From assembly GCA_963790585.1 (NCBI GenBank), contig CAWBOY010000006.1:310001-374000 (forward strand): a DNA stretch of 64,000 nt, read 5' to 3'. This DNA comes from CAWBOY01 sp963790585 (GTDB lineage Bacteria > Planctomycetota > Planctomycetia > Gemmatales > Gemmataceae). Below, piece by piece: positions 1 through 10,002 of the stretch. Made by a program: the position numbers and the translations under genes. Position 1 is the first letter of the stretch, and each line of letters opens with the position of its first letter. The notes under the pieces were generated by a model, which was given only the letters and a program-made list of their open reading frames with translations, had not been told where the DNA came from and searched no databases.

Positions 1-1
1 G

Positions 2-487
2 CAACAGTCGACGTTGTTCGACGATACGATCTACAACAATATCGCCTACGGCTGCCGCGGTGCTAAGGCCGAACAGGTCGAAGAGGCCTCGAAGCGCGCG
101 GAAGCCCATGAATTCATAATCAAGATGCCCCGGGGCTATCAAACGCGACTTAGCGAATCCGGCATCAAACTGTCCGGCGGCCAGGCGCAACGCCTCGCGC
201 TGGCGCGGGCCATCCTGCGCGATCCGACGATTTTGATTCTCGATGAGTTTACCAGTCAATCCGACACCGCCAGCGAAGAAAAGATCAATCGCGCCATGAA
301 GGAATTCATGAAGGGGCGAACGACCTTCGTCATCACGCATCGGCTGCATACGTTGGAACTCGCGGATCGGATCGTGGTGATGGACGATGGCCGCATCGTC
401 GCCGTCGGTACGCACAGCGAATTGATTTCAAATTGCATGGTGTATCAACATCTTTACGACGCCCAGACCCGTCGCAAGGTGGCGTGA
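2..487 (+). CDS. ABC transporter ATP-binding domain, C-terminal part (5' end outside window)
   Basis: Only the last ~160 residues of an ABC ATPase lie in the window; the frame is open from base 2. The Q-loop glutamine is at the left edge (QQSTLFDDTI). The signature LSGGQAQRLALARA, Walker B ILILDEFTS and H-loop VITHRL follow in the right order and spacing. The Q-loop phrasing and the layout 'D-T-I-Y-N-N-I' resemble exporter-type (MsbA/lipid or peptide exporter) nucleotide-binding domains, so a membrane half upstream in the same polypeptide is expected but not visible. The glycosyltransferase gene begins 32 bases downstream on the same strand, which suggests a shared transcript and a role in envelope or glycoconjugate export. 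The substrate cannot be assigned. Confidence 0.9.
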   Translation, partial: QQSTLFDDTIYNNIAYGCRGAKAEQVEEASKRAEAHEFIIKMPRGYQTRLSESGIKLSGGQAQRLALARAILRDPTILILDEFTSQSDTASEEKINRAMKEFMKGRTTFVITHRLHTLELADRIVVMDDGRIVAVGTHSELISNCMVYQHLYDAQTRRKVA

Positions 488-519
488 AGCCTCAGTAAAT
501 CAAGCGATCAAACAAACTG

Positions 520-2092
520 ATGACCCATTCCGCCTCATCTCTTCTACGCCGTGTCTGTCTAATTCTGATCGCCGTGCCGTCGCTCTATCTTTTGTTCTTT
601 CATGGCCTGGGGCGACGCGACCTGTGGAGCAGCCACGAAGCGCGGGCGGCGATGGACGCGCAAACGATGTTGGATGATGGCTCGTGGGGGATGCCGCACC
701 TGTTCGATGGCCGACCGGAACTACAAAAGCCGCCGTTCTTCTATTGGCTGGTGGCCATGTTTGGATGGTTTCGCGGCGGCGTGGACGAGTTAGCCGTTCG
801 GCTACCGGCGACGCTCAGCGCCGTCGGCACGGTCCTGTTGGTTTGGCGCCTCGGCCGACCCGGGGCCGGCCTCGTTGCCGCCGGAATTCTATCTACCGCG
901 GTGCATTTCACCTGGCTCGCGCATCGGCCGCATTGATATGCCATTGACGTTGGTTGTCACTCTCGCGGTTGCCTCGTTTTATTGGGCTCGTCAGTCGCAT
1001 CGAGACGAGCCACCGACGTTGAAAGCGTTTGGACATCTCTTAACGGCGTATCTCGCGATTGCGGTCGCCGTCCTTCTCAAGGGACCGATCGGGTTAGTTC
1101 TTCCGGCCTGCGCTGTTGTTTCCCATCGCGCCGTTGAAGGCGAATTGCCTTTTCCCTCGCCCCTAGGGCGCTGGTTTCGCCTCGTTCATGAAATCGGCCT
1201 ATGGTGGGGCCTGCCTGTGGTTTTGTGTTTGGCTCTTCCCTGGTTCGTCTGGGCAAACATTCATACCGATGGCCAATTCGTGGAGGTGTTTTTCTGGTAT
1301 CACAACTTCCATCGTGGCCTCGGTGGATCGTCGCTACCGGCACATCCCTGGTGGCTTTATTTTCTCTATTTCGGCGGCGACTTCCTACCCTGGACACCGT
1401 TGCTGCTGGGCGCGGTCGTTCTCTGTTGGCGGCGCGGCTATTGGCCGGTCGACGCGGAAGCGCGGCTCGGATTGACGTGGTTCCTGGCAATGTTCACACT
1501 GCTCTCGTGCGCATGCTTCAAGCGCTCCGACTATCTGTTGCCGGCCTATCCCGGTGCGGCGTTGTTTCTCGGGTCTATTGCCTACCGTTGGCTTGAAGAG
1601 GACCGCGGCCTTTTTAGGCGATCCTTAGGTCTGCTGATGCCGACACTGATGCTGGCGGCCGTCGCTTTCTGGTTAAATCGTGTCGATTTCACTCTGCCGC
1701 GCCAGGAGGCCTATCGCGATTATCGGAGGCTTGCCGGCTTGATTCGGCTCCGGGCCCCTCAGCCGACGCCGATCCTACTCTTTCGCACGGAAGCCCATGC
1801 TCTCGCCTTTCGCCTGAGCCGACCCTTGCGTGTGCTCATAGAATGGGAGGAGCTAGCGGAGCATTTGTCTCGCTCGGAAATTTCGTTTGTCGTGACGAAC
1901 CCGGCAAACATCGCTGAAATCGCTCGGCGACTTCCTGACGTGTCGGTGGAAATACTCGGGCGGAATGACGATCAGCCCCACGGCCATGAAAGGCCGCTTG
2001 TTTTCCTAGAGCTAACATCGCGTCGCAAATCAAATTTGATCGAGTCATCCCCTCATGCCACAGATCCCAACGCTGACCCCAATCGCGACTGA
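520..2092 (+). CDS. ArnT/PMT-type membrane glycosyltransferase (frameshifted)
   Basis: A polytopic integral membrane glycosyltransferase of the GT39/GT83 (dolichyl-phosphate mannosyltransferase/ArnT) type, which moves a sugar from a polyprenyl-phosphate carrier onto an envelope acceptor. The first part has an N-terminal membrane segment followed by the loop with SSHEAR and the 'PELQKPPFFYWL' motif typical of the family. The second part has GRIDMPLTL and many hydrophobic helices. The two parts are in different frames; they join at about 918-923, where two bases seem to be missing from a GC run, restoring LARIGRIDM. Restored length is ~524 residues, normal for the family. The end overlaps the next glycosyltransferase start by 38 bases, suggesting one operon. 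The frameshift is either a sequence error or a real lesion. Confidence 0.75.
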
Positions 2093-2914
2093 GCCGATCA
2101 GCGTTGTGTTGATCGTGAAAGACGCAGCCAGCCATTTGCAAGCAACTCTGAATGACTGGATCGCTTATCTCAATGGACTTGATCGTCCCTACGAAATCCT
2201 GCTTGTAGACGACAAAAGCCGGGACGCCAGCGTTGAACTTGCGAACTTGATAGCCGCGACTTCGACCTGCGTTCGCGTCTTGCCGACGCTCGATGGGGGA
2301 GGCGACGGCGCTGCGCCTGCGCGGGATTTGCACGAGTGCAGTATCCACTGGTATTTACTTGCCGACTGGAACCATGCTTTCAGCCGACGATCGTTCGGAA
2401 ATTGCTCCAAGAAATCGACAAAGTCCACGTCGTCTCAGGCTACCGATCCGGCAAGCATACACCGGTCGCCTGGCGCGGCATCGGCCATTTTTGGCGTCTC
2501 TTTACTCGGGTATTCTTTTCATATGCGTCACCGCCACTGCCTGGTTGGCTCGGTTGGCGTCGGCATCTTGGCCAACAACTGGCTTGGTTTTTCTTTGGTG
2601 TTCTTAATCTCGATGTCACCAGCCCTGTGCGGCTCATGCGACGAGACATCCTAGCTCGCATCCCGCTTCAGTCGGACGGTGTCTTTGTTTACGCGGAAAT
2701 CTTGGCCAAGGCCAATTTCCTGGGGAAACTCCTGTCGAGCGATGTCCCGCTCGGCGATCGAAATAACCCTGTTGCGGCCGACCGCCAAGTTGGTGATTCA
2801 ATTCTGCGCATTCTCGCCGATGCGTGCAGGGTCTTTAACACACCGGACTTTGGTCCCGCTCACCTGCCGTCGCCTGAAAAGGATAGTCTCGCGCCTGCTG
2901 TCACGCCGAGTTAA
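2055..2914 (+). CDS. Family 2 glycosyltransferase (frameshifted)
   Basis: The N-terminal stretch EPISVVLIVKDAASHL followed by YEILLVDDKSRDAS is the GT-A fold of family 2 glycosyltransferases, with the DD pair expected to bind nucleotide sugar and metal. The reading frame changes at about 2305-2325; the continuing frame (ARVQYPLVFTCRLEPCF, then VVSGYRSGKHTP and RLMRRDIL) follows the dolichyl-phosphate sugar synthase pattern. One base appears to be missing in a GC-rich stretch. Restored length is ~286 residues, without an obvious C-terminal membrane anchor. Overlap with the ArnT-like gene suggests that this enzyme makes the polyprenyl-phosphate sugar used by its neighbour; that pairing is inference. 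Confidence 0.65.
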
Positions 2915-2940
2915 ATACGAAATGATCCAAGGAGTACCTG

Positions 2941-4257
2941 ATGAATCCTCGATTGATTGCAACGATTCTCGCCCTCTTGGCACTGGCGCCGAGCCTACAG
3001 GCTGACGACTGGCCGCAATGGATGGGGCCCAAACGCGACAGCGTTTGGCGCGAAACTGGTATTCTTGCTACTTTTCCGAAAGACGGCCCGAGCGTGAAAT
3101 GGCGCGCCCCGATTTCCGGCGGCTTTGCCGGTCCAGCCGTGGCCGAGGGCCGAGTTTATGTCACCGATTATGTGACCGATGGAAACACCAAGGGCAACCC
3201 GGCTGCGAAACCGAAGCTAAAGGGCAAGGAACGTGTCCTTTGTTTCAATGCATCCGATGGTAAACCGATATGGACTCATGAATACGACTGCCCCTACGAG
3301 GTTTCCTACCCGGCCGGTCCGCGCTGCACTCCAACCGTTTCGGGCGGCAAAGTGTATACGCTCGGCTCGATGGGCAACCTCTTCTGCCTCGACGCCGTGA
3401 CCGGAAAGGTTCTTTGGGAAAAAGACTTCAAAAAGGACTTCGGCGCCGTGACGGCCATCTGGGGGTTCAGTAGCCATCCTCTTGTCGATGGCAACAAAGT
3501 CTTTTGCGTCACGGGAGGCAAAGATGCTCTCGTGACCGCCTTTGACAAGGACACCGGAAAAGTGATCTGGAGCGGCCTTAACGCCAAGGACACGGGCTAC
3601 AGCCCGCCCACTATGATCGAGGCCGGCGGCAAGAAGCAATTACTAATCTGTTGCGGCGATTCGATCAACAGCATCGATCCGGAGACCGGTAAACCATATT
3701 GGACGTTTCCGCTGACGACCTACGCCGGCATGGCGATCATGGCGCCGAGAAAAGAGGGCGACTATCTCTTTTTCTGTTCGCTGTCGAATCAGGCGCTCGT
3801 CATTAAGCTTGCCTCCGACAAACCAGCAGCGGAGGTCGTCACGAAGGGGAACGCGAATACGTTCGTGTACTGCGTCAATAGTACCCCCTTCGTGGAGGAT
3901 GGCATCGTCTACGGCGTCGATGTGCGAGGCGAACTTCGTGCCGCCAAGCTGCTTACTGGCGAGCGCTTGTGGGAAACATACAAGGCGACTACCGGAGCCC
4001 GGTTTGCTAACTCGGCGACCGCTTTTTTGGTCAAGAACGGCGACCGGTTTTTCATCTTCAGCGAGACGGGTGAGCTCATCATCGCCAAACTCTCAGCGAA
4101 AGGATACGAGGAGATCAGCCGCGCCAAGATCATCCAACCAGCAACTCCGGTGTGGGAGCGGGATGTCGTTTGGACCCATCCGGCATTCGCGAACAAATGT
4201 GTTTACGTGAGAAATGACAAAGAGATCGTTTGTGTTTCGTTGGAGGCGACCAACTAA
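2941..4257 (+). CDS. Exported PQQ-like beta-propeller protein
   Basis: A 438-residue protein with a signal peptide (residues 1-21, MNPRLIATILALLALAPSLQA, ending at A-D-D). The mature part consists of repeated PQQ-enzyme-like blades with the pattern AxDxxTGKxxW: 'FNASDGKPIWTH', 'LDAVTGKVLWEK', 'FDKDTGKVIWSG', 'IDPETGKPYWTF' and 'KLLTGERLWET'. It opens with the planctomycete-typical DDWPQWMGPKRD. An AAGGAG ribosome binding site at 2929-2934 supports the start. Such proteins are abundant in planctomycetes, usually periplasmic. They lack the residues of true quinoprotein dehydrogenases, so an enzymatic role is not supported; a scaffold or binding role is more likely. A hairpin repeat follows the stop codon. 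Confidence 0.85.
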   Translation: MNPRLIATILALLALAPSLQADDWPQWMGPKRDSVWRETGILATFPKDGPSVKWRAPISGGFAGPAVAEGRVYVTDYVTDGNTKGNPAAKPKLKGKERVLCFNASDGKPIWTHEYDCPYEVSYPAGPRCTPTVSGGKVYTLGSMGNLFCLDAVTGKVLWEKDFKKDFGAVTAIWGFSSHPLVDGNKVFCVTGGKDALVTAFDKDTGKVIWSGLNAKDTGYSPPTMIEAGGKKQLLICCGDSINSIDPETGKPYWTFPLTTYAGMAIMAPRKEGDYLFFCSLSNQALVIKLASDKPAAEVVTKGNANTFVYCVNSTPFVEDGIVYGVDVRGELRAAKLLTGERLWETYKATTGARFANSATAFLVKNGDRFFIFSETGELIIAKLSAKGYEEISRAKIIQPATPVWERDVVWTHPAFANKCVYVRNDKEIVCVSLEATN

Positions 4258-4286
4258 ATTGGGAATCGGCACGGAACGCACTTGCG

Positions 4287-4334
4287 GCGCTCGGGTGCCA
4301 TGCTTTCGAGTACGAAAGCATGGCACCCGAGCGC
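4287..4334. repeat. Perfect hairpin repeat with AGTA loop (copy 1)
   Basis: 22-base arms (4287-4308 and 4313-4334) are perfect reverse complements around the loop AGTA. The inner part of the arm (GTGCCATGCTTT) recurs at 25411-25477 and 27517-27572. It lies between two convergent genes and could end transcription from both sides, although no T-run follows. Confidence 0.85.
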
Positions 4335-4376
4335 TTGGGGCTCGTGATGTTAACGAGCGACGGGCTTGCAAACTTC

Positions 4377-4410
4377 TCCTCGCGCTTGCGCTTGGGGCTG
4401 GTGAGCAAAA
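4377..4410. repeat. Possible dispersed intergenic repeat
   Basis: On the minus strand this stretch reads as a purine-rich tract encoding SPKRKRE in one frame. I recall similar 'SPKRKR' tracts in intergenic DNA of Gemmata-type genomes, but only one copy occurs here, so the assignment rests on memory rather than on the window. Confidence 0.25.
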
Positions 4411-4423
4411 TCAGTTGCCCCCG

Positions 4424-5176
4424 TTATTCCTTCTTTTCTAGCTGCCCCTTGCGTTCCTTGAGTTGCTCAAGCCGATCGCGGATAGCCTGAGTGCTAGCGG
4501 ATGCGAAGATTAGCTGCGATTCGATGGCCTCTTGATCCTTTTCGATCGTGAGATATTTCTCGCGCTCTTCGGTCAGGCGCTGCTTCAGGCCTTTGTTCTT
4601 ACCGACGCCGTTCATTAGGTCGGTGTAGGCCAAGTCGTCAGCAATGGCATTCTGTTGTTTGGCGTATTCGCTTTCCAGGTCCTTCAAAACGATGAGTTCG
4701 CGCTCATTGTAGTATTTGAGCGATAGCAAATCCTTGCCGTCGCGGCCCTTCGCTCGTTCCATGACGGGCCGATCGAAGTTGTTGGCATCCAGGATTGGTT
4801 GACCGGTGGCGTCGCGCTTGACTTCGCGAGCCGGACTTTGAGCGGTGGCGGTATAAAGCGGATGTTGTAACTCGAGTGCATACCACACGTGATCGGCCGG
4901 GCGTGAGGCGAAATGCTTTTCCAAAGATTTGTCAAAGGGCGCCTTCCCGGTTTCACGAACCAGGACCTGCTCGCGGGCGTTGTACCAGCGGACCGCGGCG
5001 GGCGGATACGCGGTGCCCTCTTCCTTGAGCTTCTTTTGAATCTCGACGTACAACCCTGTCTTCTTATCGGGATCGCTCCAGTTGACCCGGTTCGTGTACA
5101 ACGCCAGCGCCCAGGCGGCCATGACGACGCACAGAACCAGATTGATCAACACCAACAGCTTGGCCAGGAAAGTCAT
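4424..5176 (-). CDS. Membrane-anchored coiled-coil protein, unknown function
   Basis: A ~250-residue protein with one N-terminal membrane segment (MTFLAKLLVLINLVLCVVMA, about residues 1-25) and a long charged region. The last ~80 residues, rich in K/E/L/Q (LKQRLTEEREKYLTI and RDRLEQLKERKGQLEKKE), should form a coiled coil. The start at 5176 is chosen over the GTG/ATG six codons upstream because the hydrophobic segment begins there. It lies 59 bases downstream of a second gene of the same plan, so the two probably form an operon and may work together at the inner face of the membrane or in the periplasm. No enzymatic motif is visible. The pair looks planctomycete-specific; I do not recognise a function. 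Confidence 0.75.
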   Translation of the reverse strand: MTFLAKLLVLINLVLCVVMAAWALALYTNRVNWSDPDKKTGLYVEIQKKLKEEGTAYPPAAVRWYNAREQVLVRETGKAPFDKSLEKHFASRPADHVWYALELQHPLYTATAQSPAREVKRDATGQPILDANNFDRPVMERAKGRDGKDLLSLKYYNERELIVLKDLESEYAKQQNAIADDLAYTDLMNGVGKNKGLKQRLTEEREKYLTIEKDQEAIESQLIFASASTQAIRDRLEQLKERKGQLEKKE

Positions 5177-5235
5177 GTTACCTGTCTCCCCCACCCGGGG
5201 TAATGATTTCGCTTATCGAAGAGTCGAGCCATCGT

Positions 5236-6698
5236 TCAAGGCTGCTTGGCTGCGTTCGTCTTTTCCATCTTCTCGATGTCCGCCAGGTCGCTTTGCAGAT
5301 TCTTGCCCGCATTGAGAGCATCAACGCGAATCTTGTGTAAGGTCTCGGTCATGTCGCGGAGTTTTTTGATGTTGGTAGCTGTGGTTTCGCGAGCTGCCTT
5401 GAGATATCCCTCGTAGGCGGCAACTCGTTCCTTCTGTGTCGCGGCTAAGGTGACGGCCTCCTGAGTCACGCGCTGTTGATCGCGCAGACGCGCTTCCTGC
5501 AGTTCGATGTCGCGGCCGCGATTCCTGAGAACAGCTATCAATTGCTGATGGCTAGTGACAAAGTTGGACCGCTCCGCGGCTATCTCTCGATCGAGGTCCG
5601 CCGCGATTTTGGTCAGCGTCTGTGCCTGGGCGTTGACCGTCTCGATGAATCGCGGCAAGCCGACGACGGTCATAAGCCGACGGTACTTGACGGACGTCAG
5701 GAGGTCACGTGGAATCTCGGGTTCATCGAGTTCGAGCAGATTGAACATCAGCAGGGCCGCAGCCGCTTTGCGCCCGCTCTCGCTGATTTTTGCTTTGCCG
5801 GCCGCCATGTCGGCTTCGAGAACCGGCCGTTGCCCCTGAATGACCTCGTCAAACTGTTCGTCTAACTCGGCTTGCAATTTCTCGCCAAAGGTCTGGATGA
5901 TTTCGTTAAACGATTCGTCGAACATAGTCTGAAAATTCTTACCTTGCTCCCCGCGAGCGGCGGCGAGGAAGACCTGGTCGACGTCTTTGGAAGCGATGTC
6001 CTTCGCGACGTTGCGTGCCGCCGCGTCGACGGCTTCGACCTTGCCTTTACCGAACGCCGTGCTGACCGCGATGACAAAGAGATCGCGGGGATTCGCTCGG
6101 AGCTGCAGGATTTCGGCATTTTGGCCTGGTAGCGCCGCAACTGGTAAACGGCCTCGCCGTAGGCTTCGACAAAGGTCAGCTTGCGGGTGAGTTCACGCGG
6201 AGTTTCAGGGTTCATCATTAGGATAAGAGCGGGTCGGACCGATTGGGCAAGGTCCGTTTTGAGCTGAGTCACCGTCTTATCATTGGCGAGTTGTGTTTGG
6301 AGGGCGATCAATCGTTCTCGTTGACGATTGGATCGAGCCAGCGGCATCAAGATCTCAGCAAGCTTGCGAATCTTGCTCAAGGTGTCCGGTTCGGCGTCAA
6401 CTTTGGCTTTGATCGCTGTCTGAAAACTCTTCACTTCCTCCAGCTGGGTGGTAACAGGTTTGCCGCCGTTCTGCTTGAACAAATCCTCTTTGGCTTGCTC
6501 TCCGATCTTCTGGTAAATCGGCTGTCGCTGGTCGTCCAAATCCGATTGGTCGAAGGGCAGGCCCGTCTCCATGAGTTCGGCGAGGAAGTAGTTGTAAGAA
6601 TATGCCTGGGTCTTGCCGTATAGCTGTAGACCAGCGTAGCTCAAGCCGACGAGGCCAAGCAGGTTCAGAAAGATAAAGACTTTTCCGGTCGTTGACAT
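5236..6698 (-). CDS. Membrane-anchored coiled-coil protein, unknown function (frameshifted)
   Basis: N-terminal membrane segment (KVFIFLNLLGLVGLSYAGLQ, residues ~6-26), then ~460 mostly helical residues with coiled-coil stretches near the end (ELQEARLRDQQRVTQEAV, TLHKIRVDALNAGKNLQ). The reading frame changes near 6123-6124: the minus strand reads caggccaaaatgcc where one more C gives QAQNAEILQLRANP, and the shifted frame then runs through VIAVS and GKGKVEAVDAAARN to the stop at 5236. A C-run shortened by one base is the simplest explanation. The protein pairs with the similar downstream gene ending at 4424. No catalytic motif is recognised. Confidence 0.65.
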
Positions 6699-6872
6699 GG
6701 CAAATCGGACCTCGAGGAACGCCTAAAGACGGGCAAAATACGCGGCCGATTCTCTCAGCGTGAATTGTGAACGATAAAGCGTCCTTACGCCAGTGTATTT
6801 TTCACGAGAAGACGGGCGGATCTGGGCGTCGGCGCAGGGAAGACACAAAAACACGACAGTGGCGGTTGTGGC

Positions 6873-6891
6873 GGCACGTTTCCAACGTGCC
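6873..6891. repeat. Short hairpin in intergenic region 6699-7061
   Basis: 8-base arms GGCACGTT and AACGTGCC around TCC. It sits in the 360-base divergent intergenic space between the coiled-coil protein gene and the kinase gene. No gene is visible in that space, and no convincing promoter consensus was found. Confidence 0.55.
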
Positions 6892-7061
6892 AATGCGTCC
6901 TCGCGTTCCGATATCGCTTATTCGCGACGCGCCGACTCCCAAACTCGAGGAAATTGTGACGGTGAGCGAAATTCGCCGTGCGAACGAGAGACCTAGAGCT
7001 ACAATAGCAGTACATATTGCGTTTCAACCATCCTGGCCGCCTCTCCGCGGAGCTGTCCTGT

Positions 7062-8388
7062 ATGCCGTCTGACACGACCAGGCTGCCAGAGCAATCGCTG
7101 GGAGTCTACGATCTGATCGAAAAGGTTGCCGAAGGCGGCATGGGTTCCATTTATCGCGGTCGAAATCGCGAAACGGGCCAGATCGTCGCCATCAAGATCA
7201 TGCCCGCGCACATGGCGGCTAACCCAACCTTGCTCAAGCGCTTCGAGCAGGAGTTCAAAGCAGCGAGCCGGCTCGACCATCCAAACATCGTCCATGCCAT
7301 CGATTTCAATGACGCCGGCGACAACCCCTACCTCGTCATGGAATTTGTCGAGGGCGAGTCGCTCGGCCAGAAACTGACGCGTGACGGCCGGCTGGGCGAG
7401 ACCGAGTCGATTCGCCTCATCGCCCAGGTCGCCCAGGGATTGCACCGCGCCACAAGATGAACCTCGTCCACCGCGACGTCAAGCCGGATAATATCCTCGT
7501 GACGCCCGAAGCGGTCGCCAAGTTGGCGGACCTGGGACTCGTCAAGGAAACGGATGTCGACCTCAATTTGACCAAGACCGGCCGTGGCCTAGGCACGCCC
7601 CACTTCATGGCTCCGGAGCAGTTTCGCAATGCCAAGAGCGCGACATTCGCTGCGACATTTATAGTCTCGGCGCGACGCTCTACATGATGGTAACCGGCGA
7701 GCTGCCCTTTCGTTGCACCGGGCCGCTCGATGCCTGGATGAAAAAAGTTCAAAATGAGCTACCGGCTCCCCGTCAGCTGGTGCCGACTCTGTCCGAGCGT
7801 GTCGATTGGGCGATCATGCGTGCCATGAGTCCGGATCGCGAGGCCCGGCCAGCTAGTTGCCGTGAATTCGTTGAGGACCTGACTGGCCAGAGTACACGAC
7901 GACCGGCCGCGTCGGCCACGGCTGCGCCAAAACAAGAGTGGTTTTTGATGTACACCGACGACGATGGTGAGAGCCACCGCGTCAAAGGTGGACTCAACAC
8001 GATCCGCAAGTCATTGCGGGAAGGCCTCCTGGGAGACGCAAGCAACGTTCGCGCCAGCCGCATCAAAGGCGGCCCTTACGAAGCGTTGCGTGACTTTCCC
8101 GAGTTTCGCGATCTTGTCGTAAGTCCCATGCCGTTATCGCCTTCCGGCAATCCATTCGAGCCACAACCCTCCACGGAAGTGACGGTGCCGCCGATCGCAC
8201 GTCCCGTTCGGGACTCGGCCGAGAATGGAAGAACCAAGGCGCCTGCCCTACGCGCAGCCGAACGTACAGTCAAGAAAGACATCTCTGCGACCAAAGGCCG
8301 AAACTCTTTCTGGATACTTATCCTCTTGTTCGGATTGCCCATCTTTGTGCTTTTGATAATAATTCTCGTTGTTTGGCTTTGGTCGTAA
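7062..8388 (+). CDS. Membrane-anchored Ser/Thr protein kinase (two frameshifts)
   Basis: Eukaryote-type (Hanks) kinase. The glycine loop AEGGMGSIYRG, the VAIKIM lysine, catalytic loop HRDVKPDN, metal-binding DLG and APE-like MAPEQF are all present in order, then a ~65-residue linker domain (EWFLMYTDDDGE...) and one C-terminal membrane helix (FWILILLFGLPIFVLLIIIL). Two frame changes interrupt it: at ~7450 (an expected C-C-C reads C-C, restoring HRAHKMNLVHRD) and at ~7640 (an expected G-G reads G, restoring SADIRCDIYSLGATLY). Both joins give textbook kinase sequence, so they are most likely sequence errors. The start at 7062 is chosen because the kinase fold begins soon after; the preceding 15 codons are not family-like. 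Substrates are unknown. Confidence 0.8.
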
Positions 8389-8617
8389 CAAAACGCTTCG
8401 TTCTCATCAAATCGCTGATGTAATAGTCGCTACAATCGCGGCATTCGACGCATAACTTCCTATTTAGCACACTTCAAGATTCGGTAATAGATTGCCCAAT
8501 TCACCCAGATTGCTTCTAATGCGAGAGAACGAATTCTTGTCTGGGAATAAATTTTGCACCATTATTCGCGTTCACGCTAATTTCGACGCCCCGAGGTACG
8601 GCGGAAAGGTCCTAGGA

Positions 8618-9820
8618 ATGTCGCTGCTACGGTCAATCTCGCTGGTCAGCCTGTTGCTGGTGGCAACGCCAGTCCTTAACTCGGACCAGTCCGGGATCCT
8701 GGATAGCCGCGATCTTGACGCACGTTTGCTCAAGGGCGTTGCTGACGCAATCAACTCAGGCGCAGCACTTTACAACAAAGACCGGGATTACGTCGGTTGT
8801 TTTCGCCTCTATGAAGGAGCGTTAAAAGCGCTCTATCCCGTTCTCGACCATAGGCCCGGTTTGCAAACCGCGATCAATCGCGCGATGGAACGGGCGGCGC
8901 TTCAGCGCACTCCAGCCGAGCAAGCCCACGCTCTTAGACTGGCGCTCGATGAGATCTACGAGTCGCTGAAAGTTACCAAAGCAGTCACTGTGCCAGGGAA
9001 GGTAACGCCCGTTCCAACTATGGTGGCCGGCCAGTCAGTGTATGACCGGATGGGCGGCGAATACGTTCGACTTCTCGGAGCGGAGTTCTTTCAACGGCTG
9101 ATGGAGGACGAGCGCTTAAATGTGGACAAGAAGAATCTGACAAATGGCCAAAAAGATAGGATGAAGCAGGCCGTCATGAACTATTTGGTCGCCGCGACTG
9201 GCGGTTTAGGCAAGTCGGAAGGCCGTTCGCTCCGGTCTATCTTCAGGGAAATGAAATGGACGGACGCGGAACATCGGATCGTGATAGAAGATCTGAAAGC
9301 ATCTATGGGCCGCTGGAAAGTGGCGCCTGAAGATCAGCGTGCGTTGATCGCCATTGCCGAATCCGCGGGCAGCGCAACCTCGGACACGACGAGTACTTCC
9401 AGCAAAGACGAGAATTTTGATCCGGGAAAGAAAACACTTTATAGTCGTCTTGGAGGCGATTTTGGCATCCGCGTGTTAGTCAGTCGCTTCGTCGACAAGG
9501 CCCTGGCGGATCCGAGAGTGAACTTCAAGCGTGTCGACGTTCCCGGGGTGACGGCCTGGGAAGCTAGCGACGAAAACGTAGCGAAGTTGAAGAAAGCAAT
9601 GACAAGCTATGTCGCCGCGTTGACCGGGGGATCGAAGCCTTACGAAGGCCGCACGATGAAAGCGGCCCATCGCGGGATGAAAATCACGGACGCCGAATTT
9701 CAAGCACTGATGGCCGATCTCAGAGACGCCTTGGCGGCAAGCAGCATCCCGGACGCCGAACAGAAGGACTTACTCGCCCTGGTCGCGCTCGCCGCGGCCG
9801 AGATGGTGGAAAAGCCTTGA
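8618..9820 (+). CDS. Secreted protein with two truncated-globin domains
   Basis: About 400 residues. Start at 8618 is chosen because a signal peptide follows (MSLLRSISLVSLLLVATPVL). Residues ~28-115 are a helical region (AALYNKDRDYVGCFRLYEGALKAL) of a type seen before globins in planctomycetes. Two group 1 truncated haemoglobin domains follow: domain 1 at ~140-238 (SVYDRMGGEYVRLL) and domain 2 at ~273-395 (TLYSRLGGDFGIRVLV). Domain 2 keeps the proximal histidine (KAAHRGMKITDAEF, His351). In domain 1 the matching place reads LRSIFREMKWTDAE, with no histidine, so haem binding there is doubtful. Truncated globins bind O2 or NO; an exported location would suit sensing or detoxification in the periplasm, but that is inference. 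Confidence 0.8.
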   Translation: MSLLRSISLVSLLLVATPVLNSDQSGILDSRDLDARLLKGVADAINSGAALYNKDRDYVGCFRLYEGALKALYPVLDHRPGLQTAINRAMERAALQRTPAEQAHALRLALDEIYESLKVTKAVTVPGKVTPVPTMVAGQSVYDRMGGEYVRLLGAEFFQRLMEDERLNVDKKNLTNGQKDRMKQAVMNYLVAATGGLGKSEGRSLRSIFREMKWTDAEHRIVIEDLKASMGRWKVAPEDQRALIAIAESAGSATSDTTSTSSKDENFDPGKKTLYSRLGGDFGIRVLVSRFVDKALADPRVNFKRVDVPGVTAWEASDENVAKLKKAMTSYVAALTGGSKPYEGRTMKAAHRGMKITDAEFQALMADLRDALAASSIPDAEQKDLLALVALAAAEMVEKP

Positions 9821-10002
9821 TCTTTGATCGCTTCACCGAGGTCTAGCGCGGCGGGACCCACTTCACCAGGCCATAACGGTGAGTAGGCGTGGTGCCGCCG
9901 TCATAAGGTTTCGGTGATGCTTCTACATCAAGTCCTCCTTTTTCAAGCTTTCTTGTAGCAGAATGCCTCCCATTTCGCACTAAAGAACGAAACGTCCAAA
10001 AG

